64,000 bases of DNA from Thermoplasmata archaeon (lineage in GTDB: Archaea; Thermoplasmatota; Thermoplasmata; Thermoplasmatales; GCA-001856825), in NCBI GenBank assembly GCA_021797855.1, contig JAJZYX010000001.1:124001-188000 (forward strand), read 5' to 3'. Below are positions 1 through 7,726 of the stretch, piece by piece. The translations under genes and the position numbers were made by a program. Positions within the stretch are counted from its first letter, which is position 1. The number at the start of each line of letters is the position of its first letter. Under the pieces are notes generated by a model, which had not been told where the DNA came from, did no database searches, and saw only the letters and a program-made list of their open reading frames with translations.

Positions 1-639
1 ATTGACACTGGTAAATTTGACATTACACAACGGGAAGTTGAGATTGGTTCCAGGAAGTTCAGAACAAGGATGTCAACGCTCAGCGACATCTCCCTCTCCA
101 TTGAAAGGGGCCCCCAGATTGTAGTCCCGAAGGATATCAGTCAGATAGGCTTCGATCTTGACCTTCCCTTCTGTAACAAAATGCTTGAAATCGGGGGCGG
201 GGTTGGGGGGTTCTCTATTCTCGCCGTTCACATGTTCAAAGTTAAAGTTGTAAGCTACGAAATTGACAATGAATATTTCGAGATATTCAGGAAAAATATC
301 AGGAGATTCGAGGCGGAGGACAGGATAGAGGCAATAAACAATGACGGGAGGGAGGCAGATGTCAACGCATTCGACGCGATATTCATCGACAACCCTGAAC
401 CGTGGTCCTTCTTGGAAGCAAATTTGCAGGGCAGAAAGAAGGTATCCTCCATACTCCCGACTTACTCGCAGGCGGAGAGGTTTTCGCGTTTCCTATCAAA
501 AAAGGGTTTTTTAGTTAGTGTCCATCAACTCATCGATGTTCCCATAAAAATCAGCGCAATGGGAATGAGACCCGAAACATCATTTCTCTACCACACGGGG
601 TTCATCGTTTCGGGAGTGGGTGAAAATCTAGATGGATGA
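1..639 (+). CDS. trmI: tRNA (adenine-57/58-N1)-methyltransferase, 5' partial
   Basis: The reading frame is open from base 1, so the N-terminal part lies outside the window; an internal ATG at 70 is probably not the start. The visible 212 residues form a Rossmann-type SAM methyltransferase: SAM loop EIGGGVGGFS at about residue 63 of the visible part, a DNPEPW motif (about 130) in the place of the catalytic DxPxPW of TrmI, and the C-terminal RPxxxxxxHTG signature (about 191-200) typical of TrmI. Archaeal TrmI makes m1A at tRNA positions 57/58. The stop overlaps the Taw1 start by 8 nt, suggesting co-translation of two tRNA-modification enzymes. The family assignment is solid; the exact target position is from family knowledge. 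Confidence 0.85.
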   Translation: MDTGKFDITQREVEIGSRKFRTRMSTLSDISLSIERGPQIVVPKDISQIGFDLDLPFCNKMLEIGGGVGGFSILAVHMFKVKVVSYEIDNEYFEIFRKNIRRFEAEDRIEAINNDGREADVNAFDAIFIDNPEPWSFLEANLQGRKKVSSILPTYSQAERFSRFLSKKGFLVSVHQLIDVPIKISAMGMRPETSFLYHTGFIVSGVGENLDG

Positions 640-1570
640 GTTCAAGAAAAGGGCACTGGAAAAGCAGGGCTACAAAATAGTGGGAAACCACTCAGCGGTA
701 AAACTATGCCACTGGGTGAGGCAGGACCTTTACTACAACAGACCTTGCTACAAAAATACGTTCTACGGAATTGAAAGCCATAGGTGCGTCCAGATGACCC
801 CATCTGTAGACTGGTGCTCCGAGAACTGCACCTTCTGCTGGAGATCGCAGGGGTGGGAGGGTGCCAAGATACCTCAGGAAGATGATGCCAAAGAGATATT
901 GGAGGGATCGATTCAGGCACAGAGAATGCTCCTCACGGGATTCAAGGGTGATGCCAGAACGAACATGAAGAAGTGGCTCGATGCACAGCAGCCCAAGCAC
1001 ATGGCCATATCCCTAACGGGGGAACCGACACTTTACGGTAAACTCGACGACCTTCTGCGCGAAGCGAGGCAGAGGCACATTTCCACCTTCGTTGTTACAA
1101 ACGGCACACAACCCGAAGCCCTTGAAAAGTTGAAGGTTATGCCAACACAACTCTACGTCACCGTCGCTGCACCCAACAAGAAACTCTTCGACGAGCTGCT
1201 CAATCCGGTCTACAGGGACGCGTGGGAGAGGCTGAACAGGACCCTGGAGCTCCTCCCCTCCCTGAAAACAAGGACTGTCATTCGCCACACCTTGGTCAAG
1301 GGTTTCAGCCTCGGTTACATAGAGGATTACTATAAGCTCGACAAGAAGGCTGCCCCGGATTTCGTAGAGAACAAGGGGTACGTCCACGTGGGTGGCTCGA
1401 GGGGGAGGCTCACCATTGCAAACATGCCCTCCCACGAGGAGATAAGGGATTTCTCCTTCAGGCTCAATGGGTATCTGAATTACGATTTCGGTGGGGAGAG
1501 GGAAGATTCGAGGATTGTACTCCTCAGCAAGGATAGGAGGAATAACAAAATTGATTTTTCAGCGATCTGA
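632..1570 (+). CDS. taw1: tRNA 4-demethylwyosine synthase Taw1 (TYW1), radical SAM
   Basis: Radical-SAM enzyme of 312 aa that condenses N1-methylguanosine-37 of tRNA-Phe with pyruvate carbons to form the tricyclic 4-demethylwyosine. Two iron-sulfur sites are visible: C62-x3-C66-x2-C69 followed by WR (the radical SAM cluster motif of this family) and C26, C39, C52, the spacing known for the auxiliary cluster of archaeal Taw1. The length fits archaeal members, which lack the flavodoxin domain of eukaryotic TYW1. ATG 632 lies inside the end of trmI. A termination region and the sdh promoter follow. The call is confident; no Taw2 or Taw3 is seen nearby. Confidence 0.95.
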   Translation: MDEFKKRALEKQGYKIVGNHSAVKLCHWVRQDLYYNRPCYKNTFYGIESHRCVQMTPSVDWCSENCTFCWRSQGWEGAKIPQEDDAKEILEGSIQAQRMLLTGFKGDARTNMKKWLDAQQPKHMAISLTGEPTLYGKLDDLLREARQRHISTFVVTNGTQPEALEKLKVMPTQLYVTVAAPNKKLFDELLNPVYRDAWERLNRTLELLPSLKTRTVIRHTLVKGFSLGYIEDYYKLDKKAAPDFVENKGYVHVGGSRGRLTIANMPSHEEIRDFSFRLNGYLNYDFGGEREDSRIVLLSKDRRNNKIDFSAI

Positions 1571-1633
1571 CTGCGGACCCCTTCCTTCCTTAAGACTTTA
1601 GGCAATTTGAAATAATGTTAACTTCTCAAAAAA

Positions 1634-1640
1634 TTTTATA
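1634..1640 (+). promoter_or_regulatory. TATA box of the first sdh operon
   Basis: An ATTTTATAT-like element lies about 38 nt before the ATG at 1676, giving a predicted transcription start near 1664 and a short leader. It is the only clear archaeal TATA box in the 105-nt gap after taw1. Confidence 0.5.
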
Positions 1641-1675
1641 TCTCCTTAAACACTGAACGGACGCAATCAGCACTG

Positions 1676-3400
1676 ATGAGATTTATGAGTTCAGGATATA
1701 TTAAGCAAGAGACGGACGTTCTAATAATCGGGGCAGGAGGGGCTGGCATGAGAGCGGCTATCGCCGCATACGATTCTGGTTCCCGGGTCACGATACTTTC
1801 GAAGTCTCTGCTGGGGAAGGCACATACTGTCATGGCTGAAGGTGGGATCGCAGCTGCCCTCGCAAATGTGGACTCAAAGGACAGTTGGGAGGTCCATTTC
1901 GCTGACACCATGGAGGAAGGTGTTTACATATCGAACTACAGGATGGCAGAGATATTGGCAAAGGAAGCCCCTGACAGGGTTAGGGAGCTGGAAGAGTATG
2001 GAGCCCTCTTTGACAGAACCCCGGATGGTACCATAATGCAGAGAGCGTTCGGCGCACACACCTACAGGAGACTTTGCCATGTAGGAGACAGGACCGGCCT
2101 TGAAATTATAAGGACGCTCGAAGACCAGATACTCCACAGGGACATAAAATTCTTTGATGAATTCTATGTCACAAAACTGCTAAAGGACGGGGAGCGAGTA
2201 GTTGGAGCAATGGGAATAAAGCTAAACACTGGGGAATTCTACGTTTTCAGCTCCAAGGCCGTTATAATAGCAACAGGAGGGTGCGGTAGAATTTATAAAG
2301 TCACGTCCAACTCGTGGGAATCAACAGGTGATGGTCTCGGTCTGGCCTATGAAGTGGGTGCAGAACTGATGGATATGGAGATGATACAGTTCCACCCTAC
2401 CGGAATGGTTTTCCCGCCTGGAGTCAAGGGGTTGTTAGTTACAGAGGGGGTTAGAGGTGAAGGAGGCATACTTCTCAACGCTCAGGGGGAGAGATTCATG
2501 CAGAGATACTCCCCCAAGAAACTTGAACTGGATGCGAGAGACATTGTTGCAAGGGCCAATTACGCTGAGATAATGGCAGGCAGGGGTACACCTCATGGAG
2601 GGGTGTATCTTGATATAACGCACAAGGGTGCGGACTTCATAAAGAAGAAGCTGCCAAGCATGTACAAGCAGTTCATGGACTTCGCTGGAGTCGACATAAC
2701 CAAAGAGAAGATGGAAGTCGCACCCACGGTCCACTATCAGATGGGAGGTATAAGAGTGGATCCAGAGAGCACTGCCACAACCATCCCCGGTCTCTTCGCA
2801 TCTGGCGAGGTAGCAAGCGGTTTGCATGGTGCCAACAGATTGGGAGGCAATTCCCTCGCAGACATACTTGTCTTTGGCAAAAGGAGCGGGGATGGGGCAT
2901 CTGCGTATTCGAAGGGAGTCCCATTCGGCAGGATTGACGAGAAGGAAATAGAGGCTGAGATCGAAAGGGTAAAATCGTTCGTGGGACGGGACGGGCTCAA
3001 TCCCTACACAGTAGCCGAGAGATTAGAAGAAAACATGAGCCAAAACGTTGGAATCATCAGGAATGAAGAAGGCCTCAAAAAGGCACTGTCTACCATTCAG
3101 GAGCTGAAAGAGCTGTCTAAGAAAGTGGCTGTCAATGGGAGCTTGAAATACAACAAGGGACTCCTTCAGGCACTGGAGCTGCCTTCCATGCTCATTGCAG
3201 CTGAGGCTATCGTTAGAGGAGCTCTGGAGAGAAAAGAAAGCAGAGGTGCTCATGCACGGAGCGACTATCCGAAGAAGAATCCTGAAATGAGGAAGAATAT
3301 AATTTACAGAAAAGGAGTGGAAGGGATGATTCTTGAATGGAGACCAGTCCCTGAGATGCCCGAGCAGCTGAAGAAGTTGGTGAAGGAGGAGGAATACTGA
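1676..3400 (+). CDS. sdhA: Succinate dehydrogenase/fumarate reductase flavoprotein SdhA (Sdh1-like operon)
   Basis: Flavoprotein subunit, 574 aa, oxidising succinate to fumarate. It shows the FAD Rossmann motif GAGGAG (19-24), the AHTVMAEGG segment with H50 as the probable covalent FAD attachment site, QFHPTGM and GVRGEGG substrate-loop motifs, and HYQMGG near the active site. It opens a compact operon: the stop TGA overlaps the sdhB ATG, then come an unusual membrane subunit and a tiny membrane protein. A second, different SdhA is encoded 1.7 kb downstream. Whether this copy runs as dehydrogenase or fumarate reductase cannot be told from sequence. ATG 1676 is used; ATG 1685 (M4) is also possible. 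Confidence 0.93.
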   Translation: MRFMSSGYIKQETDVLIIGAGGAGMRAAIAAYDSGSRVTILSKSLLGKAHTVMAEGGIAAALANVDSKDSWEVHFADTMEEGVYISNYRMAEILAKEAPDRVRELEEYGALFDRTPDGTIMQRAFGAHTYRRLCHVGDRTGLEIIRTLEDQILHRDIKFFDEFYVTKLLKDGERVVGAMGIKLNTGEFYVFSSKAVIIATGGCGRIYKVTSNSWESTGDGLGLAYEVGAELMDMEMIQFHPTGMVFPPGVKGLLVTEGVRGEGGILLNAQGERFMQRYSPKKLELDARDIVARANYAEIMAGRGTPHGGVYLDITHKGADFIKKKLPSMYKQFMDFAGVDITKEKMEVAPTVHYQMGGIRVDPESTATTIPGLFASGEVASGLHGANRLGGNSLADILVFGKRSGDGASAYSKGVPFGRIDEKEIEAEIERVKSFVGRDGLNPYTVAERLEENMSQNVGIIRNEEGLKKALSTIQELKELSKKVAVNGSLKYNKGLLQALELPSMLIAAEAIVRGALERKESRGAHARSDYPKKNPEMRKNIIYRKGVEGMILEWRPVPEMPEQLKKLVKEEEY

Positions 3401-4146
3401 TGGATAGTGTGACTGTTAGCGTTTATAGGAGGGATCCAGCAACGGAGAAGGAGGGGAGGTATGTGGACTATGTGGTTCCAAGGGAGGAGGGAATGGTAGT
3501 ACTTGATGCGATGAAGTACATTGAGAGGCACATCGATCCTACCCTTTCTCTCAGATGGAACTGCATGGCGGGGAAGTGTGGCTCTTGTTCAGCAGAAATA
3601 AATAATAAACCATCACTTATGTGCAAGACTAGAATAGATTCGTTAAAGGATGGAAAGATAAAGGTCTCTCCGATTGCCGCATACCCCCTTATAAAGGACC
3701 TTGCTACTGACGTATCGCAGAACTGGGACCTGCTAAAAAGGATACCCCCGTTCACTCCGAGGGAGGGGCTAGAGAGGCCTTGGAGAATCTCTCAGGTGGA
3801 CATTGAGAGGTCCAAGGAATTCAAGAAGTGTATAGAGTGCTTCCTGTGCCAGGATGTCTGCCACGTGATAAGGGAGCACAAGGCAGGATACTTCGGGCCA
3901 AGGCATGTGGTCAAGGCCGCATCCCTGGACATGCATCCTCTGGATTCCCTTGACAGATCCGAATTCATGAACAAGGACGCAGGGTTAGGGTACTGCAACA
4001 TCACAAAGTGCTGCACGGAGGTCTGCCCAGAGGAGATACATATTACAGACAACGCAATAATCCCCGAGAAGGAGAGGGCCGTAAATGCTCAATACGATCC
4101 CATAGCGATATTTCTGAGATCCAGGAGGAAAGGTGGGAAAAGATGA
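3400..4146 (+). CDS. sdhB: Succinate dehydrogenase iron-sulfur subunit SdhB (Sdh1-like operon)
   Basis: Iron-sulfur subunit of 248 aa. The N-terminal ferredoxin domain carries the [2Fe-2S] ligands C55, C60, C63 and C75. The C-terminal domain has C144-x2-C147-x2-C150-x3-C154 and C199-x4-C204-C205-x3-C209-P for the further clusters. The second group has two adjacent cysteines (CCTEVCP) and the first lacks the proline of classical SdhB, so cluster ligation differs in detail from the second SdhB of this window. The CIECFLCQDVCH segment followed by GPRH and MHPLD is like actinobacterial Sdh1/Frd-type proteins as I recall them. The gene overlaps sdhA by 1 nt and the membrane subunit by 4 nt, so the subunits are probably translationally coupled. 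Confidence 0.92.
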   Translation: MDSVTVSVYRRDPATEKEGRYVDYVVPREEGMVVLDAMKYIERHIDPTLSLRWNCMAGKCGSCSAEINNKPSLMCKTRIDSLKDGKIKVSPIAAYPLIKDLATDVSQNWDLLKRIPPFTPREGLERPWRISQVDIERSKEFKKCIECFLCQDVCHVIREHKAGYFGPRHVVKAASLDMHPLDSLDRSEFMNKDAGLGYCNITKCCTEVCPEEIHITDNAIIPEKERAVNAQYDPIAIFLRSRRKGGKR

Positions 4147-4862
4147 AGGCTGCAAACGAGTCTTCGTGGAAGCAGTTGATACCCCCGGAATTCCTCGAAC
4201 CAAACTGGAGGTTCTGGTCCTTTGTCTTCATTTCCATTCTCGGGTCCATACTCATTGTTCTCTATACAGTCCCGGTCTATGACGGACTCACGGACCCTTT
4301 CTACACTCCCACCGTTCTTATCCTTCCTCTGGTGGTCCTCTTCAGGCTTACCTGCTACGCTTACAGAAAGGACTACCACAGGCATCTGTTCAACCACCCT
4401 AACACCTGCGCGGCTGATGTCAGACTGGACTCTGGGAAAAGAGGCTATACCGGTGAGACAGGATTCTTCAGGATAGAGAACGTGCACCGTTACTTCATGT
4501 ACACAGCATGGGGGATACTACCATTCTTCTATTACGATATATACCATTCCATAGTATATACAGGCGCCATTACAGTGAGCCTAGGTACTGTAATACTGAC
4601 GATAAATGCGGTTGCCGTGACAGTATACACATTCTCCTGCCACTCGGTCAGGCACCTGATCGGCGGCTACAGGGACTGCGTGAACTGCCCTGCAAACAGG
4701 AACAGCAAGAATTCGCTCTACAGATTCCAGTCGAGGCTAAACGGTCACCACGAGGCGATAGCCTGGACTAGCCTGATAATGTTCGTCTTTGTGGATTTGT
4801 TCATCAGGGGAATGGTTGCCGGCATAATTCCAAACATTGTTCTCATTCACGGGGTGTTGTGA
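4143..4862 (+). CDS. Sdh1-type membrane anchor with CH-x3-H-x7-C-x2-C cluster (possible membrane Rieske centre)
   Basis: Membrane protein of 239 aa with about five hydrophobic helices (near residues 20-43, 50-67, 107-128, 130-165 and 205-235). It does not look like the small SdhC/SdhD anchors. Helix 4 ends in C166-H167-x3-H171, followed by C179-x2-C182; L69-T-C71-Y and an ENVHRYF segment are also present. This pattern recalls the SdhC-like subunit of mycobacterial Sdh1, in which a membrane-embedded Rieske-type [2Fe-2S] cluster has been described. The homology claim is from memory of that family; two His plus two or three Cys are seen directly. ATG 4143 overlaps the sdhB stop; a longer in-frame reading from 4008 is rejected because it runs inside sdhB. 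Confidence 0.75.
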   Translation: MKAANESSWKQLIPPEFLEPNWRFWSFVFISILGSILIVLYTVPVYDGLTDPFYTPTVLILPLVVLFRLTCYAYRKDYHRHLFNHPNTCAADVRLDSGKRGYTGETGFFRIENVHRYFMYTAWGILPFFYYDIYHSIVYTGAITVSLGTVILTINAVAVTVYTFSCHSVRHLIGGYRDCVNCPANRNSKNSLYRFQSRLNGHHEAIAWTSLIMFVFVDLFIRGMVAGIIPNIVLIHGVL

Positions 4863-4866
4863 CGAT

Positions 4867-5037
4867 ATGATGAAAATTCTACCCTCAAGGTACAGGTACC
4901 CTCTCTTCTTTTTCGGAATACTCCTAATGGAAATGGCGGGCGTACTCTACAAACTCACAGACCTTGGGAAGACAGGTACAGAAGGAATAGTGATAGTGGG
5001 CTTCATCATTTTCGCTTCCTCTATTCTTGTCGCCTAA
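4867..5037 (+). CDS. Small two-helix membrane protein at the end of the first sdh operon
   Basis: A 56-aa protein starting at ATG 4867 (or ATG 4870), 4 nt after the membrane-anchor stop. A short basic N-terminus (KILPSRYRYP) is followed by two hydrophobic segments, about residues 9-26 and 36-56, with LTDLGKTG between them, so it is likely a hairpin in the membrane. Position and spacing suggest an accessory subunit of the first succinate dehydrogenase, comparable to small extra anchors of other complexes. No family was recognised. It is followed directly by a stem-loop. Confidence 0.55.
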   Translation: MMKILPSRYRYPLFFFGILLMEMAGVLYKLTDLGKTGTEGIVIVGFIIFASSILVA

Positions 5038-5042
5038 CCCCT

Positions 5043-5065
5043 CTCCGAATGGATGGCATTCGGAG
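5043..5065 (+). terminator. Perfect 9-bp stem-loop between the two sdh operons
   Basis: CTCCGAATG (5043-5051) pairs perfectly with CATTCGGAG (5057-5065) around a 5-nt loop, 5 nt after the stop of the small membrane gene. No T-run follows, so it may be an RNA-processing or stability element rather than a classical terminator. Confidence 0.5.
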
Positions 5066-5116
5066 GAAATGTCTTTAGGTGTACTAAATTTAATTTAGGG
5101 CCAAAAACTGAGAATT

Positions 5117-5123
5117 TTTATAT
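5117..5123 (+). promoter_or_regulatory. TATA box of the second sdh operon
   Basis: TTTATAT centred at 5120 predicts a transcription start near 5146. This places the TTG at 5141 upstream of the transcript and favours the TTG at 5153 as the sdhA2 start. Confidence 0.55.
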
Positions 5124-5152
5124 CGTCATGCACTCCCTAATTGGAGATCTAT

Positions 5153-6868
5153 TTGGTCGAAATCTTCGATTACGATCTAGTTATTGTAGGGTCAGGACTT
5201 GCGGGTCTTAGGGCTGCCATCGAGGCGGCAAGAACTGGAAATGGGAAGTTGCGCATTGCGATAATCGCAAAGAACCAGCTCATGAGGCCCCATTCGATTT
5301 CCGCGGAGGGTGGTTCTGCAGCAGTGCTGTATACAGAGGAAGGGGATTCATTCGACCTCCACGCCTACGACACGATAAAGGGTTCTGATTATCTTGGTGA
5401 CCAGGATGTGGTTGAATTTTTCGTCAGGCAGTGTCCTGTAGACGTACTAGAGCTTGAACACTGGGGCATACCCTGGGCAAGGAGGGAAGACGGGCGGATT
5501 GCCCAAAGACCCTTCGGCGGTCATTCATACCCCAGGGCAACCTTCGCATCCGACAGGACAGGATTCTATGAGGTGCATACCCTCTATGATACTCTGCTGA
5601 AGTATGGTAATGTGGACAAGTATCATGAGCAGTTCGTATACGATTTCATAATAGAAAACAACAGGTTCAAGGGGGTTATGGCCCTCGACATTCCCACAGG
5701 TCAGATAAGAATATTCAAGGCGAGGGCTGGAATCATCGCCACTGGTGGCTTGGGCAGGCTCTATGGATATACAACCTATTCTCACCTGGTTACAGGAGAC
5801 GGGCTGGCGATCGCTCTAAGGAGAGGAATGAGGCTGAAAGATATTGAATTTATACAATTCCATCCAACCGGCCTAGTTCCTTCGGGCATACTCATAACTG
5901 AGGGCGTTAGGGGGGATGGCGGCATCCTGAGGAACGCCAAAGGTGAAAGGTTTATGGAAAAGTATGCACCCACTAAGAAGGACCTCGCCCCTAGGGACAT
6001 TGTGTCCCGTAGTATGATGACAGAGATTCTTGAAGGGAGAGGGTTCAAAGGTCCGAATGGGCTTGACTACCTTTTGCTTGATTTTTCACCCATAGGTGCG
6101 GAAAAGATCAAGGAAAAGCTTTCACAGGTTAGGGAAATAGGGATGCATTACGTTGGCATAGACCCCCTCGAGTCTCCCCTCCCAGTCAGGCCGGCGGCTC
6201 ACTATACTATGGGAGGGATTGATGTGACCAGGACCGGATTCACTGGGATCACAGGATTGTGGGCTGCTGGGGAGGCTGCCTGCTATTCAGTGCATGGCGC
6301 AAATAGGTTGGGGGCTAACTCCACGAGCGAGTGTATCGTCTTCGGAAAGATTGCCGGAGGGGAATCGGCCAAATGGTTGCTCAAAGACAACGGGATGATT
6401 ACTCTATCAGAAGGTGAAATGAGTTCTGCGGAAGATTTCATCTCCGACGCATACAAGGACAAGGGTGACAACGACCCGTATGAAATAAAGAGGGAACTCT
6501 GGTCTACTATGGATAAGTACGCATACGTTTTCAGGAATGAGAAGGACCTCACAGAAGGGCTGAAGGTCATAAGAGGGTTAATTGAAAGGAGCGGGAAAAT
6601 AAGCATTTCTGAAAAGGGGAATGTGTACAATCAGAACCTAATCTCCACCCTGGAGATGAAGAATCTTGTAGAGCTAGCGGAGGTTGTGGTGTTCTCTGCA
6701 CTTCAAAGGAAAGAGAGCAGAGGTTCCCATTTCAGGACCGACTACCCCAAGAGGGACGACGAAAACTTCCTGAAACACACTATTATCCAGAGGGTGGACG
6801 GTGCACCCCAGATAACCTACCGCCCTGTAACGCTCACCAAATGGAAACCAGAGCCTAGGGTGTACTGA
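5153..6868 (+). CDS. sdhA: Succinate dehydrogenase flavoprotein SdhA (classical SdhACDB operon)
   Basis: Second flavoprotein subunit, 571 aa. Motifs: GSGLAG FAD loop (13-18), RPHSISAEGG with H47 as the likely covalent FAD site, QFHPTG, GVRGDGG and AAHYTMGG. It is clearly diverged from the SdhA at 1676, so this is not a recent duplication. There is no ATG in frame: TTG 5153 is preceded by GGAG at 5143-5146 with a 6-nt spacer and lies a few nt after the predicted transcription start; TTG 5141 is the longer alternative. Order with the following genes is A-C-D-B. Confidence 0.92.
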   Translation: MVEIFDYDLVIVGSGLAGLRAAIEAARTGNGKLRIAIIAKNQLMRPHSISAEGGSAAVLYTEEGDSFDLHAYDTIKGSDYLGDQDVVEFFVRQCPVDVLELEHWGIPWARREDGRIAQRPFGGHSYPRATFASDRTGFYEVHTLYDTLLKYGNVDKYHEQFVYDFIIENNRFKGVMALDIPTGQIRIFKARAGIIATGGLGRLYGYTTYSHLVTGDGLAIALRRGMRLKDIEFIQFHPTGLVPSGILITEGVRGDGGILRNAKGERFMEKYAPTKKDLAPRDIVSRSMMTEILEGRGFKGPNGLDYLLLDFSPIGAEKIKEKLSQVREIGMHYVGIDPLESPLPVRPAAHYTMGGIDVTRTGFTGITGLWAAGEAACYSVHGANRLGANSTSECIVFGKIAGGESAKWLLKDNGMITLSEGEMSSAEDFISDAYKDKGDNDPYEIKRELWSTMDKYAYVFRNEKDLTEGLKVIRGLIERSGKISISEKGNVYNQNLISTLEMKNLVELAEVVVFSALQRKESRGSHFRTDYPKRDDENFLKHTIIQRVDGAPQITYRPVTLTKWKPEPRVY

Positions 6869-6877
6869 GGTGATTAA

Positions 6878-7327
6878 ATGACCATAGAGAACAAAAAGGG
6901 ATGGATTTCCTGGTTCAACCCCTTCAAGTACGGTTCCGATAGATGGATGTTCGCCCTTCACAGACTCACCGGCATTGTGCTTGGACTCTATCTCATAGCC
7001 CATGTGTGGGAGACCTCGAACATACTCAACGGACAAGTGACGTGGAACAAGATCATGGTGGACCTTGATTACCCATTCGGCGTCCACTTCGGACCTTACA
7101 TTCTCTCACTGGTCTTGGTGGCAGCGGTGTACCATGCCTTCAACGGCATAAGGCTCACTATAGTAGAGAACGGGCTGATGCTCCCCAGACCGTACAGACC
7201 GGAATATCCCTACAAGGCGAAATCCCTGAGCGGGCTCAACAACGTGCTCAAAATAGTTCTGGGAATTTTCATGATTGCAGTGAGTGCAATTGGAATCATC
7301 TACATATTTACAGGGGTGATAATATGA
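6878..7327 (+). CDS. sdhC: Succinate dehydrogenase cytochrome b subunit SdhC
   Basis: Membrane anchor of 149 aa with three transmembrane helices. It contains the SdhC signature HRLTG (H28-G32) at the start of helix 1, H42 in the same helix, and H86 in VYHAFNGIRL, the usual haem b ligand region. The gene lies 9 nt after sdhA2 and overlaps sdhD by 4 nt (ATGA). This operon thus has the ordinary two-subunit haem anchor, in contrast to the single five-helix subunit of the upstream sdh operon. Confidence 0.88.
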   Translation: MTIENKKGWISWFNPFKYGSDRWMFALHRLTGIVLGLYLIAHVWETSNILNGQVTWNKIMVDLDYPFGVHFGPYILSLVLVAAVYHAFNGIRLTIVENGLMLPRPYRPEYPYKAKSLSGLNNVLKIVLGIFMIAVSAIGIIYIFTGVII

Positions 7328-7725
7328 GGGAGTCTCAGATAATGTTCCTTCAATATATGACTGGCCTCCTTATCCTGGTTTTCGGGTCATTTCACTTCCT
7401 TCTGATAAGCGTCCTTTCCCCGAGCCCCCAGAAGGTGCTGTACATTTACAGCGGCATCAATGCGTCGCACATCCTTGTGGGAGGGACTTTATATTACACC
7501 TGGGTCAAGGCAGTCTACTCATCCCTCATCTGGGGGTCCGTTTTCGAGCTGCTTCTCACCTTCCTCGTTTATCATGTGTTCAACGGTTTCAGGGTGATCC
7601 TGTCGGAGATTATTCCTGGTGGAAGAGCTGAAAAGGCTATCACTTATATTCTCTTTATAGCGGGGCTCATAGTTTTCATCTGGGGGACCAGAACTGTTGT
7701 CATAGGACTTGGAGGAGGCTTCTAA
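7324..7725 (+). CDS. sdhD: Succinate dehydrogenase membrane anchor SdhD
   Basis: Anchor protein of 133 aa with three predicted transmembrane helices and a YHVFNGFRV motif in helix 2 that parallels the SdhC sequence and supplies a candidate haem-ligand His. ATG 7324 overlaps the sdhC stop. The stop is followed after 1 nt by the sdhB2 ATG. Together SdhC and SdhD should bind haem b and the quinone. Confidence 0.85.
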   Translation: MRESQIMFLQYMTGLLILVFGSFHFLLISVLSPSPQKVLYIYSGINASHILVGGTLYYTWVKAVYSSLIWGSVFELLLTFLVYHVFNGFRVILSEIIPGGRAEKAITYILFIAGLIVFIWGTRTVVIGLGGGF

Positions 7726-7726
7726 A

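Noticed and set aside
4008-4142. In-frame upstream extension of the Sdh1-type membrane subunit
   Set aside because: It overlaps the end of sdhB with a polar, non-conserved sequence; ATG 4143 gives the usual 4-nt overlap.
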